Below, piece after piece: positions 34,820 through 47,113 of a DNA stretch of 64,000 nucleotides. The position numbers and the translations under genes were made by a program. This DNA is from Neofusicoccum parvum (lineage: Eukaryota; Ascomycota; Dothideomycetes; Botryosphaeriales; Botryosphaeriaceae). The stretch's first letter is position 1. Every line of letters starts with the position of its first letter. Under the pieces are notes generated by a model, which saw nothing but the letters and a program-made list of their open reading frames with translations, did not search any database and was not told the origin of the DNA. The DNA lies in NCBI GenBank assembly GCA_020912385.1, contig CP087210.1, positions 992,001 to 1,056,000 of the forward strand. The letters are read 5' to 3'.

Positions 34820-37190
34820 ATGGCCGCCATACAGAATTTCAAGAACTTCCTCCGCCATGGCAAGCAAGCGCGCGCCACGCACTCGCCCCATGCGGAGCCG
34901 ACCACCAACGTGTCCACCGTCCACGCCCAGCAACAGCGCTACAACAACTACGCCCCCGCACCGCCGCAGGACCACCACCATGCCATCAGCGACCCCAACG
35001 TGATGGACCACAAGCCGCTGCATGCGAACGTGCCCCAGGCCGAGTTCTCCGCCGCCGCCGTAAACAACAGGAACCAGGCCGCCCGCGCAGGTGACGTCGC
35101 CGCCCGCGCCGCCGCCGACCACCACAAGGCACAGGCCGCCGCAAAGGCCGCGAAGAAGGAGATCGATCCGGAGGTGCTCGAGCGCATCGTCGCCGAGGAG
35201 CGCGAGCAGAAGGGCAAGCTGCCCCAGTACCCCGGCCTGGAGCGATGGATCCTGCTCGAGAAGATGGGCGACGGCGCATTCAGCAACGTGTACCGCGCAA
35301 AGGACAGCCAAGGGCAATATCCCGAGAGCGCCATCAAAGTTGTCAGGAAATTCGAGATGAACTCCAGCCAGGTATGTGGCCACCTTCCAGACCCCCGTGT
35401 TCCTGCCGTGTTTTTGCCTGTGTCTTGCCCGTGTCTTGCCCGTGTTCTGCACGTTATGCACACCACGCGTGTTTCGTCGCACCATCGCTTCTGCCCAGCT
35501 GCGCTTTTCGTCCCTTTCTCGCGATTACGTAGCCAACGCGGTGGGTGCCTAGGGCGACAAACACCTCCATCCGGATTTCAAGAGAGCCCCCAAAACCGTG
35601 GAGGTGCGCATTCCTCCAGTGCAAGCATTCGCCGCTCCTTGGACCTCATGCCATCCACTTTCTCCTGTCTCCTTCTTCACGTACGTATCATGCATTGTAG
35701 TGCTCGTGCTAACTAGCTTCTCCCACAGAGAGCCAATATCTTGAAGGAGGTGCAAATTATGCGCCAACTGGACCACCCCAACATCGTAAAACTCATCGAC
35801 TTTTCTGAGTCCCGGCAGTACTATTACATCATCCTCGAGCTTTGCCCCGGCGGCGAGCTCTTCCATCAGATTGTTCGCCTCACATACTTCAGCGAAGACC
35901 TCGCACGGCATGTCATCATTCAAGTCGCAAAAGCACTCGAATACCTACACGAGGAGGCTGGTGTTGTTCATCGGTTCGTCATTGACCCGTCCCTTCGTTC
36001 TTATGCATCGCCCCACGATAGCTGACGTCATACCATTCAGTGACATCAAACCCGAAAATCTTCTCTTCTACCCCGCTCCCTTCATTCCCACCAGCAACCC
36101 TAAGCCCAAATCTACCGACGAGGAAGATAAGGCAGATGAGGGTGAATTTGTCAAGGGCGTCGGTGCAGGTGGCATTGGCACCATCAAGATCGCCGATTTT
36201 GGCCTTTCCAAGGTTATTTGGGACAGCCAGACTATGACGCCATGCGGTACCGTTGGTTACACGGCTCCTGAGATTGTGAAGGATGAACGGTACTCCAAGA
36301 GCGTTGACATGTGGGCCCTCGGCTGCGTGCTTTACACTCTGCTCTGCGGCTTCCCTCCATTTTATGACGAGAGTATCCAGACCCTGACAGAGAAGGTCGC
36401 ACGCGGTCAATATACCTTCTTGTCGCCGTGGTGGGACGACATTTCAAAGCCTGCCCAGGACCTGGTATCTCATTTGTTAACTGTCGATCCGGAAAAGCGC
36501 TATGACATCAAGCAATTCCTTAGTCACCCGTGGATTCGCGAATCGGAGGAGGAGACTCAAGCAGCTGCAGATGCACCGCCACTTGCTACTCCTCTTCTCA
36601 AGAAGCAACATTCGGAGCAGCGCGTCCAACCGAACTACGCATATCTCGACGATCTTCCCAGTGCTGGTGGAAGACGAATGGACTTCCGTTCACCAGGTGC
36701 TGTCAATCTTCGAGAGGTGTTTGATGTCAGCTACGCCGTCCACCGACAGGAGGAAGAGGGAAAGCGGCGCAAGAATTTCAAGCAAGGCTACCGGGGCGCA
36801 AACGCGATGACCAGCCTAAACATTCTCGACGAGGAAGACGCGTATGATGACGATGAGGATAGTCAAAGCGTACCTTATGCTGCAAATCAGGCAGATCCCC
36901 CAGCCAAGTTGCCAAAGAGTCAAGCCGCTGACGTCAGCGCAATGGAGCAAAAGATGAAGAACACAACCTTGAGCGCAGCAGCACAGGCCAGACAACAACA
37001 GGCAACGAATGCAGCACAGCAGAAGGGATACGGTCAGCATTCTCCCGCTGTTGCAGCAGCAGCACGCCGCCAGGTCCGCAACAAGGGTGCGTTCGAGCTC
37101 AGTTTGGATAATGCAACCCTGCTCGGCAGGCGGCAACGAAAGCCCGAGCCCAGCGGCCTGCGGGAACAGATTGCTGCGACGGGACCGTGA
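34820..37190 (+). CDS. srk1: Ser/Thr protein kinase, Srk1/Rck2 (CaMK, MAPKAP-like) type
   Basis: Exons are 34820..35371, 35553..35603, 35729..35973 and 36041..37190, 665 aa. After a low-complexity N-terminal region of about 140 residues the kinase domain shows GDGAFSNV (150-157), catalytic Lys173 in AIKVV, HRDIKPEN with Asp284, DFG at 335-337, an activation segment TMTPCGTVGYTAPE ending at 360, and a conserved PWWDDISKPAQDLVSHLL. A roughly 35-residue Pro/Asp/Glu insert between HRD and DFG is typical of the Rck2/Srk1 group. These kinases act downstream of the Hog1/Sty1 stress MAPK and influence translation and the cell cycle. Exon 2 (51 nt) encodes GDKHLHPDFKRAPKTVE, which I recall in related kinases. 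The C-terminal 250 residues are disordered, with acidic and Gln/Ala-rich stretches. Exon joins reconstruct NSSQ-GDKH, KTVE-RANIL and HR-DIKPEN. The symbol is by similarity. Confidence 0.88.
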
Positions 37191-38093
37191 TCATCCGACA
37201 CAGTTTTGCAACACCCCCCGCTTTCAGGATACGATAAAACCCCAAACCATGTAATGGGACCTTCGTGGTAATAGACTTTTTAGTGGATCGGAAGGTTCAA
37301 AGAGACTTGCTCTGCTGTGGGCTCTGGGACAGCTTGGGAATTGCAACATCAATGACGGATAGACAGAGCAGCCAGTCTTTTCTTTTTCTTTTCAGGAGTT
37401 TGTGTAACATCGTCAGGCGAGTTCTGGCAGTGCTTGGTTTCTTTTTTTTTTTTTGACCTCCCTTTTCCTTTTCCTCCCACGGCCTTAGTCTCTGTACTGC
37501 CGAAGCAACAGAAGAAATGGAATACGGGGCGACGAATTGAAAGGTATCAGATGATCAGCGTGCACTTTGCTTTTCCTCCTCTAGCATTTTCTTTTCTCCC
37601 GAGTCAACGAACATCTTATTCTTCCTTCCGTTTCCCTTCTCGATGACAATATCGGCCTCGTTCGTTTCTCGATACGAGAGGCTTTACTCATCGCGCCTCG
37701 CGTCGCTCACTGGCGCATTCTTGCATAAGCTGTTTTTCAACTCACCTGCTCTTCGCCATAGCTCTCATGCGCAGAAGTATTGATAGCCAGTCGCGAGGCT
37801 GGAATGAAGACGAAAGTTTGAGAAGTCTGGCAGATTGAGTACATGATGCAGCGTGCGCAATATTTGTAGATGAAATGGAAGTAATTTCTTTAAATGGTTG
37901 CAGGATTTCAATGAGCCCACTAACGTGATTTGTCCCATCGCTCAACCCAATTGGCCCAGATAACTCGTGAATAGACCAACCCTGCCCATCAAGAATAATT
38001 CGTCGACCGCGGCGTAGGAATAAAATTAAGGAGGGAATTAGTCAGTTACCTTTACACCAAGTTAGCCAGAGTCCCATCACACATAAGAGGACG
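37191..38093. other. Convergent intergenic, kinase / histone deacetylase
   Basis: 3' flanks of two convergent genes. It contains T-rich tracts (37437-37455) and no gene that I can support. Confidence 0.6.
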
Positions 38094-39593
38094 TTAATGC
38101 ACGATCGACCTATACTCCCTCCTAGCGCCCGTATTCCTCTCCATTCGCCGTCTTTTGGCTTCGTCTTGGTATCCGCGGTCTTCCAGCTCCTCTTTGATCT
38201 CGTGGTCGACCTCCTTGCGCGCGCGCAAGACTTCGCCGAGCTTGGGGTAGCGGGTCATGCTGAGGACGGGGTGGGTCTGGATGCTGCGCAGCTGGTCCTC
38301 GAGACGGGCGCAGATGTTCTCCAGGTCTTTCCGCTCGTAGCCCTTGGGGTGCGAGAGGCGCTTGCTGTTGAGCTCCGGGTAGAGCTGGCCGTTGCCGTTC
38401 TGGACGCCCTCAAAGGCCTGGCGGTAGGGGATGAAGGTCGGGAGGCTGTCGTGCAGCTCCGCGCCCACGCACAGCGCCGTTTCGTGGCACCAGGTGCGCG
38501 CGACGTTGCGGGGCGTGTAGCCGCCACCTCCTAGGATTAGTAGTGGTAGATGGTACGCTTTGACGTACTCGACGCACTTGCCGTGCGCGCGGATGTTGAG
38601 GTTGAACTTGCCCAGGCGATCGCCGCCCAGGCTGTCAGCGCCGCACTGCAGCACGATGGCTTCCGGCTTGAAGACCTCGATTGTGCGGCCTGTAATGCGC
38701 CGGAAGAGCCACTCGTAGTCGCGGTCGTCGATGCCATCGTCCAGCGGCACGTTGAGCGAGAAGTACGCTCCGGGCTCGGAGAAGCCCTTCGGTCCAGAGT
38801 CGTCGTGCCCGCCGGTCCCAGGGAAGAATTCGCCGTACTTGTGGTAAGACAGAGTCATGACGCGGTCTGTGTTGAAAAAGGCAGCTTCCACGCCGTCGCC
38901 ATGATGCACGTCAATGTCGATGTACAGGACACGCACGTACTTTTCGAGCAAATGCTGAATAGCGAGGACGATGTCGTTGACGTAGCAGAAACCGGAAGCC
39001 TGGCGTTTTTTTGCATGGTGCAAGCCGCCCGACCAGCTTATGGCGATATCGCTTTGTTGGCTGGTGACAGCGTGCGCGGCTTCAAGCGTGGCGCCTGTGC
39101 ATAGCGTAACGTAGTCCCAGATGCCGTCGAAGATTGGGCAGTCGTTGAACTCGTCCGTGAAGTCGTACCGGTTCAGCTCCTCCACATGGCGCTTCTGGGT
39201 CTGTGTATCTGACTTGATGTATTGCAGAAAGTTTAGGTAGTCGTTGTCGTGGAAGCGGGCCAACTCATCCTTGGAAGCCGGGAGCGACTCGTTCAGGTCC
39301 ATCGCGTAGTGCAGGCCGTACCCGAATACCAATTGTTTGGTAAGTTGCAATCGCCACGGCTTCATGGGATGCTTGCTGCCGAAGTGGTGTTGCTCCACAT
39401 GCGGGTTGTAGTGGAAGGAGACTGTGTAGCCTTGCGGTCGTTCGATGCCGTTCTGCTCGGCCTCCATCTGGTGTACACGCTCTTTCTCCTCCGGGGTCAG
39501 TTTCTTGTACGCCACGTACTCGACGCTTGTTGATAGTGGCGAGGGGTCTGGTGCCACCCATGCTTGCACGATCTCGCTGTTGTTGAACGCCAT
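38094..39593 (-). CDS. hosA: Class I histone deacetylase, Hos2/HosA-like
   Basis: A single-exon gene of 499 aa. The N-terminal YTVSFHYNPHVEQHHFGSKH leads into HPMKPWRLQLT. The active site is intact: GGLHHAKK, ASGFCYVNDI, YIDIDVHHGDG, the tyrosine loop LSYHKYGEFFPGTG, LQCGADSLGGDRLG and LLILGGGGYTPRNVAR. It removes acetyl groups from histone tails with a catalytic zinc bound by the Asp/His/Asp set. Relatives of this branch (Hos2) work in the Set3 complex on transcribed genes. The KPWRLQLT form after HPM favours Hos2 over Rpd3, whose usual form is KPHRIRMT; this assignment is from memory. The C-terminal tail is charged and disordered. The ATG at 39593 is the first of the frame. Divergent from the ING/PHD gene, 887 bp away. 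Confidence 0.88.
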   Translation of the reverse strand: MAFNNSEIVQAWVAPDPSPLSTSVEYVAYKKLTPEEKERVHQMEAEQNGIERPQGYTVSFHYNPHVEQHHFGSKHPMKPWRLQLTKQLVFGYGLHYAMDLNESLPASKDELARFHDNDYLNFLQYIKSDTQTQKRHVEELNRYDFTDEFNDCPIFDGIWDYVTLCTGATLEAAHAVTSQQSDIAISWSGGLHHAKKRQASGFCYVNDIVLAIQHLLEKYVRVLYIDIDVHHGDGVEAAFFNTDRVMTLSYHKYGEFFPGTGGHDDSGPKGFSEPGAYFSLNVPLDDGIDDRDYEWLFRRITGRTIEVFKPEAIVLQCGADSLGGDRLGKFNLNIRAHGKCVEYVKAYHLPLLILGGGGYTPRNVARTWCHETALCVGAELHDSLPTFIPYRQAFEGVQNGNGQLYPELNSKRLSHPKGYERKDLENICARLEDQLRSIQTHPVLSMTRYPKLGEVLRARKEVDHEIKEELEDRGYQDEAKRRRMERNTGARREYRSIVH

Positions 39594-40480
39594 GGCGTCT
39601 GGATAGACGCAGGAGAGGCTCTCAGAGCCCTACGGAAGGCTAAGGCGGCCTCTGAAACTGACTGAAGCTCTTCACAACGGGGTGATTGATAGATCAAGTG
39701 GCAGGTGTATGAGATGACGTCTCGTTGCCTGGGGCCCAAGCTTCTAACCTTAGAAACTTTCTTCAAGATGTGGCGCGGGTGATATTTGGCGAGGCGTGAC
39801 TTCTGAAGACGATCCGATCAGCGGCGGCAAGTGGAACCGAGCAAAACAATTCGCGGCTGAATGAGGTGAGCGCTGGCAACGGCCAAAGCCAGGTGTTTGG
39901 TGAGCAGTCCTGGAACGCGTGTGTGGACCGAGTGTTGCAGATGCGGCAGAGGTGGTTGATGGGATCTGGGGGATCGTTCCGAGGTGCGACAAGATTGGCG
40001 GGCCGTTGACGGACCCTGGCAGCCCAGCGCCAAGCCTCGCCTTACTCAGCGGTGCCTTGGGGTCACATGATCGCTGCGCAGCCATGCACTTTCGTTGCGG
40101 CGATCCGTCGTCGCCGACAGCTTCTATTGCCTCACCAACAAGCACACCACCCGACACTCGCCTCAACACGCTCCGGAATCCAAGACGTGTGGCTGCGCGA
40201 TATTTCTCAACTTGCTACTGTGAGCGCATTCCACAGACACTGCCTAAAATACGACGTGCCATCGACGTGTTCTCGCCACCTAAAGCGCTTCTCCCCAGCC
40301 CTTCCATCACCCCCAGCTCCTTTTCCATCCGGTTCCTGGTGTAGCTCGGTTCTTTCGGTCTAGAGTTCCTGCTTGGGAAACGTTCTGTCGTCGCGCCGTG
40401 AGCGTTCGGAGGTTTAACCGGGGGTTATCCCCGACCACAACACACCAGACTCCATACTACCTCACCACTTCACTTTGGCC
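39594..40480. promoter_or_regulatory. Divergent promoter, histone deacetylase / ING protein
   Basis: 887 bp between two divergent ATGs. No internal gene is supported; the region must hold both promoters. The part next to the ING gene (about 40280-40480) is pyrimidine-rich on the plus strand, as in fungal leaders. Confidence 0.6.
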
Positions 40481-41835
40481 ATGGCTTTAGCTGAGGATGC
40501 CGCTTCCGTGCTGGAGCTCTTCATTCATGACGGTTTGTTGATCCAAGACAGAAATGCCGTTCAAAGTTTTAACGCCCAGTAGTTGCAAACTTGCCGGCCG
40601 AGATCACGCACTTATATGAGGAGATGCAAGCAAAAGAGCAACAAATCCAAGCATGCAACAATAACATCGAACAGCGGGATAGTAGCTTGCAAAAGTTCGT
40701 TAAGCTCAATGGAAGCTTGGTGAAGAACCCCAAGGAAGAACCTTACAACAAGGCGATCCTACAGAACTACGACAAAGCCCAGACGCTACAGGAAGAGAAA
40801 GTGCACCTGGCAGAGAAGGCATTCCAGCTTGTATGTTCTTTGATGTTTAATTTCTCGGGCATGGGGCTGACGAAAAGAAAGCTTGATCGTCATGTAAAGC
40901 GGCTGGATATCAAGATTCGCGACCTGACGAACGACGGTTCAATACCTCACGATCCCCAACTTCCCTCTCTCTTGCGCGATTCGCCCGGAAATCTAGTCGC
41001 GCCCAGCTCATCCACAGCAACAGGAGCAAACACGCCTTTAAACCCTCTTTCAATCAACGCTCACGCAGGATCACAACAAATAGCAAACGCTGCGATCGCG
41101 CGCCTCGCGAGCGCCACCGGACAGAGCCGGAGCATGAGCTCCCCTGCAATGAGCGGCTCGGGATCGACAATCCTTAATCAGACCCACATGTCCAACGCTT
41201 CAGCTTTGGCTGCAATGTCGGCCAACAACCGACAGCGGGAGATGTCCGTCGGAAGCGACAGCAAACGCCGTCGTCTCAACGCGTCTCTCGGCTCTCTCCC
41301 TTCAGCTGGGTCTTCCCTGGCACGGCAGTCATCCATGGGCCCTGGAACCCCGAAGGCGGGAACGCCTGGTGGCAGTCGGGCCGGTAGTCTGGGACCGCGG
41401 CCGAGTACCAAGAAGAACACGAAGACGGTGTTGCCTGGCAAGGCGAACAGAAAGAAGATCGGCAAGGCAGGCATCTCAAAGAAGTCAGCGCGCAGGCTCA
41501 TGGGAGGATCCCGGGCGTCGCCGTCGACGACGGGCGATGATGAGAGCATGCTCAGCGACGCCGAGGTGTCGGACGAGGATGCATCAGCAATGGGGCACGA
41601 CGGGGCGGCAGACGATGACACGATGGACATGGACGAGGACGCGGACGACACGCAGTACTGCATCTGCGAACGCGTCAGCTTCGGCGACATGGTGGCCTGC
41701 GACAATCCCAAGTGCGGTATCCAGTGGTTCCACTGGGAGTGCGTGGGGCTGACGCAGGAGCCGAAGGGCGAGTGGCTGTGCCCCATCTGCGACCCAAACT
41801 CCAAGTACGACAAGAAGAAAAAGAAGATCCGGTAA
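40481..41835 (+). CDS. ING-family PHD-finger chromatin protein
   Basis: Exons are 40481..40532, 40583..40830 and 40882..41835, 417 aa. The N-terminal ING domain begins [17 protein letters not shown], continues over intron 1 as [16 protein letters not shown], and is helical through [10 protein letters not shown]. The middle is Ser/Ala-rich and disordered, with a basic KKNTK...KKIGKAG segment and then an acidic stretch. The C-terminal PHD finger (359-403) has Cys360, 362, 373, 378, His384, Cys387, 400 and 403, followed by a KKKKKIR polybasic tail. Such fingers read methylated H3K4 and recruit histone acetyltransferase (NuA4/Yng2) or deacetylase (Rpd3L/Pho23) complexes; which of the two cannot be settled here. 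The 51-nt intron 40831..40881 is in frame without stops but breaks the ING helix; removing it gives [12 protein letters not shown] as in relatives. Paired with the divergent deacetylase gene. Confidence 0.88.
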
Positions 41836-42854
41836 GGGCGGGGCCAGATCGGCGGGTGGAATGGCGGGCGCGAGGCTCTGGTGCGTGAAGATTCCGTGAG
41901 GATCGCATCGTTCGCTTAAGCGCAGGGCCGGCGGGACGCGTGCTTCTGGAAGGCGCTGGGCGGCACGCTTGGCCAGGGAGGGCGGAGTCTCTGCGCAACA
42001 ACGCGCCTGAGGCGCCTGGATAGCCGTAGCTGCAGCATGCTCGAATAGTTCTATCTAATCGAGCAATACGAGGCGTGGAGAAATACGGACTCCCCATCAC
42101 GCATCTCTGATGTGCCGCTAGCGCCCGGAGCGTGGGTGCAGCGCGCGGCTTTGCAGGCGTGATTGCGGCAGGGATCCCCAGCAATCTCCTCCTAGCGCGC
42201 CTTACCGCCCTGAGCTCTGCGAGGGCCTCGCCCATCTCTCCCCTTTCCTCTCCTTCATTCATTCTGCTGCTGCAACATTCCGGGGCGCCTGCTGCCGCTG
42301 CAGATTGACGAGCAGAAGCCTAATTGTTCTGTCCGCTCGTTGCTTCCTTGCGTCACGCGTTTCCATTGGCCGCCGCGCCGCGCCTCACGCCCACCCCTGA
42401 CGCCGCGCCGCTGCCCTTCGCTCTAGCTCCGCCCGCGCGCCAGCCAGACGCCAACGCCAAAAAAGTGCAAAGGGGCCTCTCACCCCGTGGACCCCCTCCT
42501 GACGCCGACGGAGAGAGCTACACTGGAGCTCTGTCCTCGCGCATCCTGAGCATCGCATCGCAGAGCAGCTGTCACGCAGAGGTCGCCAAGCGCGCTGCTG
42601 CAGGTGCCCGAGTGCCTGTTTGTTTGCGCATCCGCATCCCGGCCCGCCCAAGCCCTACGGACGCCATCTCTCGAGTCCGCCAGCCCGCGCCTGCCGTACG
42701 CACACCGTTTCAACGCATCCGTATCACGCGAGCCTCGCCGCCGCCGACACATGTCGCTGCGAGCGCGATAGCACCCGTCGCTCGAACACCTGTCTTCCGT
42801 CTCTCCTAGGCGCCTCGCACGTCGCTCCGCGCGCGAGCCGCCCAAGCAGCTCCC
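41836..42854. other. Intergenic, SpaA promoter and leader
   Basis: 3' flank of the ING gene and about 0.8 kb of 5' flank of the polarisome gene. It is C-rich on the plus strand from about 42330. No gene is supported. Confidence 0.55.
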
Positions 42855-45774
42855 ATGGCTGGTCGCAGCGGGACCCTCTCTCCCATCTCCGTCGACAGCG
42901 CCAACGATTGGTCTCCTGTTTCGAAATACAACCATCTGGGCGGCAGCGACAACCCCTACTCGCCCAGCATACCTCCGACACCCCGAAACCAACTTATAAC
43001 GCCGCCGACCTCCGTCACTAGCTCGACCGACGGCATGATCCCCAATGGCCTCGGCCGCCCGCCGACGTCAAATGGTCAACCCTCGCCCCCCAGTTCGATT
43101 GCGCGATCCAGCACCGGCGATGGCCTCTACGCGTCGAGTGTGCGGGATAGGGAGAGCATAAGCAGTCGCAAGGCCATCATGATCGAAGAGTCGCTCGCCG
43201 ACCACTACCGCGTCCTGAAGGTCTACCTCGGCCCCTACCTGCGCGACGAGAAGGGCAACCTGCGCCCGAACCGCGCTCGCGACAAACTCCTGCGTCTCTC
43301 GAGTGTCCAGTTCCAGGAGCTCAGCACCGACGTCTACGATGAGTCGATCCGTCGCGAGGACGAGCGCAGGCGAGGTGGCCCCAATGCGCCAGGCAACGAC
43401 ATCCCCAAATTCCTCCTCCCGAAGACCAACTACCACCCGAAGCGCAACCAGGCCCGCCAAAAGCTCTCGACACTGCCCATAGACCGCTTCCGCCAACTCG
43501 CGACTGATGTTTTCTACGAACTGGAACGTCGCTTCCCACACTTCATGGGCGATGACATCGAGCGCGTTACAAGTCCAACAGGCAGCATCGCAAGCACTAG
43601 GAGTCGCGGTCCCGGACGGGGTCCCATACCTAGTAATGGAAGTATGGGCAGAGGTCCTCCGCCTCCGGGTTACCGCGGACCTCCTCCAGGTCCCGGTGGT
43701 CCAGGCTATAGAGGCCCTCCAGGTCCTGGTCTCGGCCCTCCTGGTGCTGGAGGCCAGTTCGGGCGACCTCTACCCAAGACTTTCCAGTCAAACACCATTG
43801 TGCCGAACAAGGGGACTATGGTAGAAGATGACGATGATAATAGTGGTGTGGACGATGACGACGATGATGATGCTTTTGGCCTCGAGGACGCAGCGAGAAG
43901 ATCGAGCAAGCGGACTACGAGCAAGAGCCTAGGCAACGTAAGTGAACGTGTACTTCCACATTTCAGCACCACAAGTACACTGACATTATGCAGGAAAAGC
44001 TCATTGCGGAACTCACCTCTCAGGTCGAGCAGTTGCAAGAAAAGGCTGAAGGTCTCGAGAACCAAATGAAGGACCGGGACGAGGAGGTCGAGAGGCTTAA
44101 AAATGCCGAGAAGGATAGGGACAATGTTCGTAGGCCCCTGCAAAGTTTAAAGCTAAATAGACTAACTTGACACAGGATACGGAGAACGACAAGGCGGAGC
44201 TTGCGGACCTCCGTGATGACCTGGAACGCAAATTGGAAGAGGCACAAAGTTTGAATGATTCGTTAAGGTCTGAACTGGAAAAGGCCCGTTATGACGCATC
44301 GGAGACGGAACGCGAACTTCGCGCCCGAGTTGAGGATGCTGAACGCAACGGCGGTTCTGGTGGTTCTGACGACAACGACTGGAAGCAGCGGTACCAGCAA
44401 CTAGAACGGGAAGTGGAAGAACAACAGCACGTCACCGACGAGGTCCGCAGAGAAGCGTCTCAATTCCTGCAGGAAATGCGCGCACTTTCAGAACGGAGCA
44501 ACGCATCACTGGAAAAGGAAGAGAAGCTTATGGCCGAGATCACGAGGCTTGAAAGTGAGGTCAAAGAATGGAAGTCCCGGTACGCCCGCTCGAAGACGCA
44601 AGTTCGCCATCTCCGCGCTTCGTCATCAGGTCTGGCAAGTTTCGCTGAGGACGCCTCTGTCTACGCTCGGGACGGCAACTTTGTGCAGCCGGATGGTCTT
44701 GTCAAGGACGTCCACCTCACAAAGTTCCAGCTGTGCATCGACCAATTACTGCAGACTGCGCGCAAGTCAAACTCCGAGGCCGTTCTCGACTGCATGAAGG
44801 AAATTGTGTCCTGCGTCAGAACCATTACCGCGGACGTCGATGCCGCTGGGTCTCCGACCAGCGACGATGGGGAGGACTCCATCAAGAAGCAGCATAAGCT
44901 GAAATCCCGTGTCTCAGCCACCGCAAACAACCTCATTACCGCCTCGAAGAACCACGCAGCGGGTCAGGGGCTGTCCCCCGTTTCTCTGCTGGACGCTGCA
45001 GCTTCTCATCTGACCACGTCCATTGTTGAGCTCGTCAAAGTTGTTAGGATCAGGCCCACCCAACCCGGCGAGGAAGATTACGAGAACCTCGACGTGAAGT
45101 CAGCCCGTCTCAGCACGAATTATTACGGCAACGGTGCCAGGCATACCAGGAATGGCAGCAGCGTCAGCATCGATTCCACAAGGTACAGTCGCAGCGCTGC
45201 AAGCTCCCCACGTCCTTGGTCCACGCGTCGGTCCGAAGGTCCGAACGGACTCCTGAAAGGCTCCAATGTTAACATCGTTCGGGAAAACAGCGGCCTCGAG
45301 GAAATCAAAGACTACCTAGAAGACCAGACCACCGACCTCGTCAACAGCATCCAGCCCCTTGTGCAAGAAATCCGGAGCACTCCTGCGGGAGCCCCGCTTC
45401 CCGAGCAGAACATTCAGCAACACATCAATGACATCAACCGGACCGTGTACGATATCGGCTCCAAGACTCGGGAGGCGGTCAGCAACACGCGCAACGGTGC
45501 TTTGGCTAAGCATGCTACGCCCGTTGTTGACCTGCTCGAGGACTGCCGCGAAGGTCTGTTGTCTGCCCTGGACGAGAATGAAGCTGGCATGAGGGAGAAA
45601 ATTCCGCCTCTTGCCTTTAAGATTGCGAGAGCGACGAAGGTAAGTCATTACTACAACGGTGCTCCAGTACCGTCTTTATACTGATCTTAATCGTGGCAGG
45701 AACTCGTCCTTCGCGTCGAGAGAATTGCGAACCGCGAATTGACGGCTGATATGACCGTTTCAAACGACTTCTAA
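42855..45774 (+). CDS. spaA: Polarisome scaffold Spa2/SpaA
   Basis: Exons are 42855..43937, 43994..44125, 44176..45639 and 45700..45774, all joined in phase 0, 917 aa. Two Spa2 homology (GIT) repeats are clear: RARDKLLRLSSVQFQELSTD (about 140-165) and NQARQKLSTLPIDRFRQLAT (about 198-225). A Gly/Pro-rich linker (about 255-300) and an Asp-rich patch follow. A long coiled coil, roughly residues 360-560, starts at EKLIAELTSQVEQLQEK and spans exons 2-3. A conserved C-terminal part ends with the short exon 4 (24 residues, ELVLRVERIANREL). It is a non-enzymatic scaffold at the hyphal tip that links formins and MAPK modules to polarised growth. Without the last splice the frame would end after ALKSL-like intron sequence, so exon 4 is preferred. 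Length matches fungal homologues. Confidence 0.92.
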
Positions 45775-47094
45775 GCGCCTCCGTTTTTTTATTGCTTTGC
45801 TCTTCAATGCCTGACCTCTAGGCTTATATTTTCTTCTCTTCGAGCATCTATACCATGCATACGGATTATGACCGAGGGTCAGGTCTCCTTTGGCTTTTCT
45901 TCGACAACAACCACCTCTTTGGTAGGCACCGGGCGGCTTTGCTAGCATTTTTAGCGCGGATGGACTTGGTGGGCGCTGGCAACTTCCGTTCTTCTGGGTG
46001 GGTTTTCTTTGCGGAAAACTTCTTTTCATTTCTCTTCCCATTCCTCGAAGCCCAGTAATGTGCGACGGGCTATCTTCGACCTGTACTTTGATACCTCTTT
46101 GCCGCGTTGCTTCTACCGCCTTAATGGTTGTATTTGTGGATTCAGGCATCCTACCTCAAGATTCCCTTCTCGTCGGTATACAGGCCTAGTTTTTTTTGGG
46201 CCGGAGAAACGTCTCTCTGTTGCTTCATGCTCATGGATCCTCTCCTTGAGATGTTCTTTCTTTTCCCTATATCGCTTGTAGTAACGCAAGTACGCAGTGC
46301 GCGTTGTGCGTTTGATGAATCATCGGAGGGCTCTTTTTCTGTTTATAAAGTGGGATGGCTGGTGCTACTGCAAGATTGGGATTCGCGCATTATATATCAT
46401 TGTCGTTGTCATCGCCCGCTGTGGCTGAGGGTTTCTCTGTTAGAGAGAAGGAGCTTGGGGTATCTGTCGTTAGATTATTCGTGCACGTGTGCACCGCTGA
46501 AATCGCTACTTGATTCTTTCTCCTCACAAACTTGCGGCAGCGTGCAACTTGAGAAGTCTTACAACAGGGAAACGGAGCGGTACACCATCTTCGTGGGAAG
46601 ATGAAACGTTCATCTGGTCGTGCTTGGCGCGTTCCCACATTGCTGGTTCGTTTGGACGAATGGTTCGACTCCACAAATTGCAGTTACTTTGATATTATCA
46701 GGCTTTGTTATCACAGTGACGACATTGGTGCTTTTCGTCATCATCTAGCTGTGTTCGGACTCGCCGCACGCTTCCTTGAATACAGTGCTGGCGGCATCGA
46801 GGTCCGGTTCTGCCCGGAAGACATTTCGCTGGCCTAGTCTTGGCTGGGGAGGGAGCACGGCGAAAGCAGAGAGGTAGAGGGTGACGCGCTCGCAAGAGGA
46901 GGTGCGGGGCTGAATTGGCAACTACGCAGAGTACCGTTGCCTAAGTCTATTGTCGTAGTCACGTTTTATTGGAGACCCGTTGCAGAACCGCAGATCTTTC
47001 CGCCAGTTGCAGTAGGTGCAGAAGGGTGCTATGGCGGACGGATAGCGCGAAGAGAAAAAAGCATCTGAAGGATGTGGTCTGGCCATTTGGGGAG

Positions 47095-47113
47095 TTGGAG
47101 CATTTTTCCGGAC
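47095..47113 (+). repeat. Dispersed short repeat, copy 1
   Basis: TTGGAGCATTTTTCCGGAC. It differs at two positions from the 19-mer at 47862 and 62449, and is preceded by GGGAG. Confidence 0.5.
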
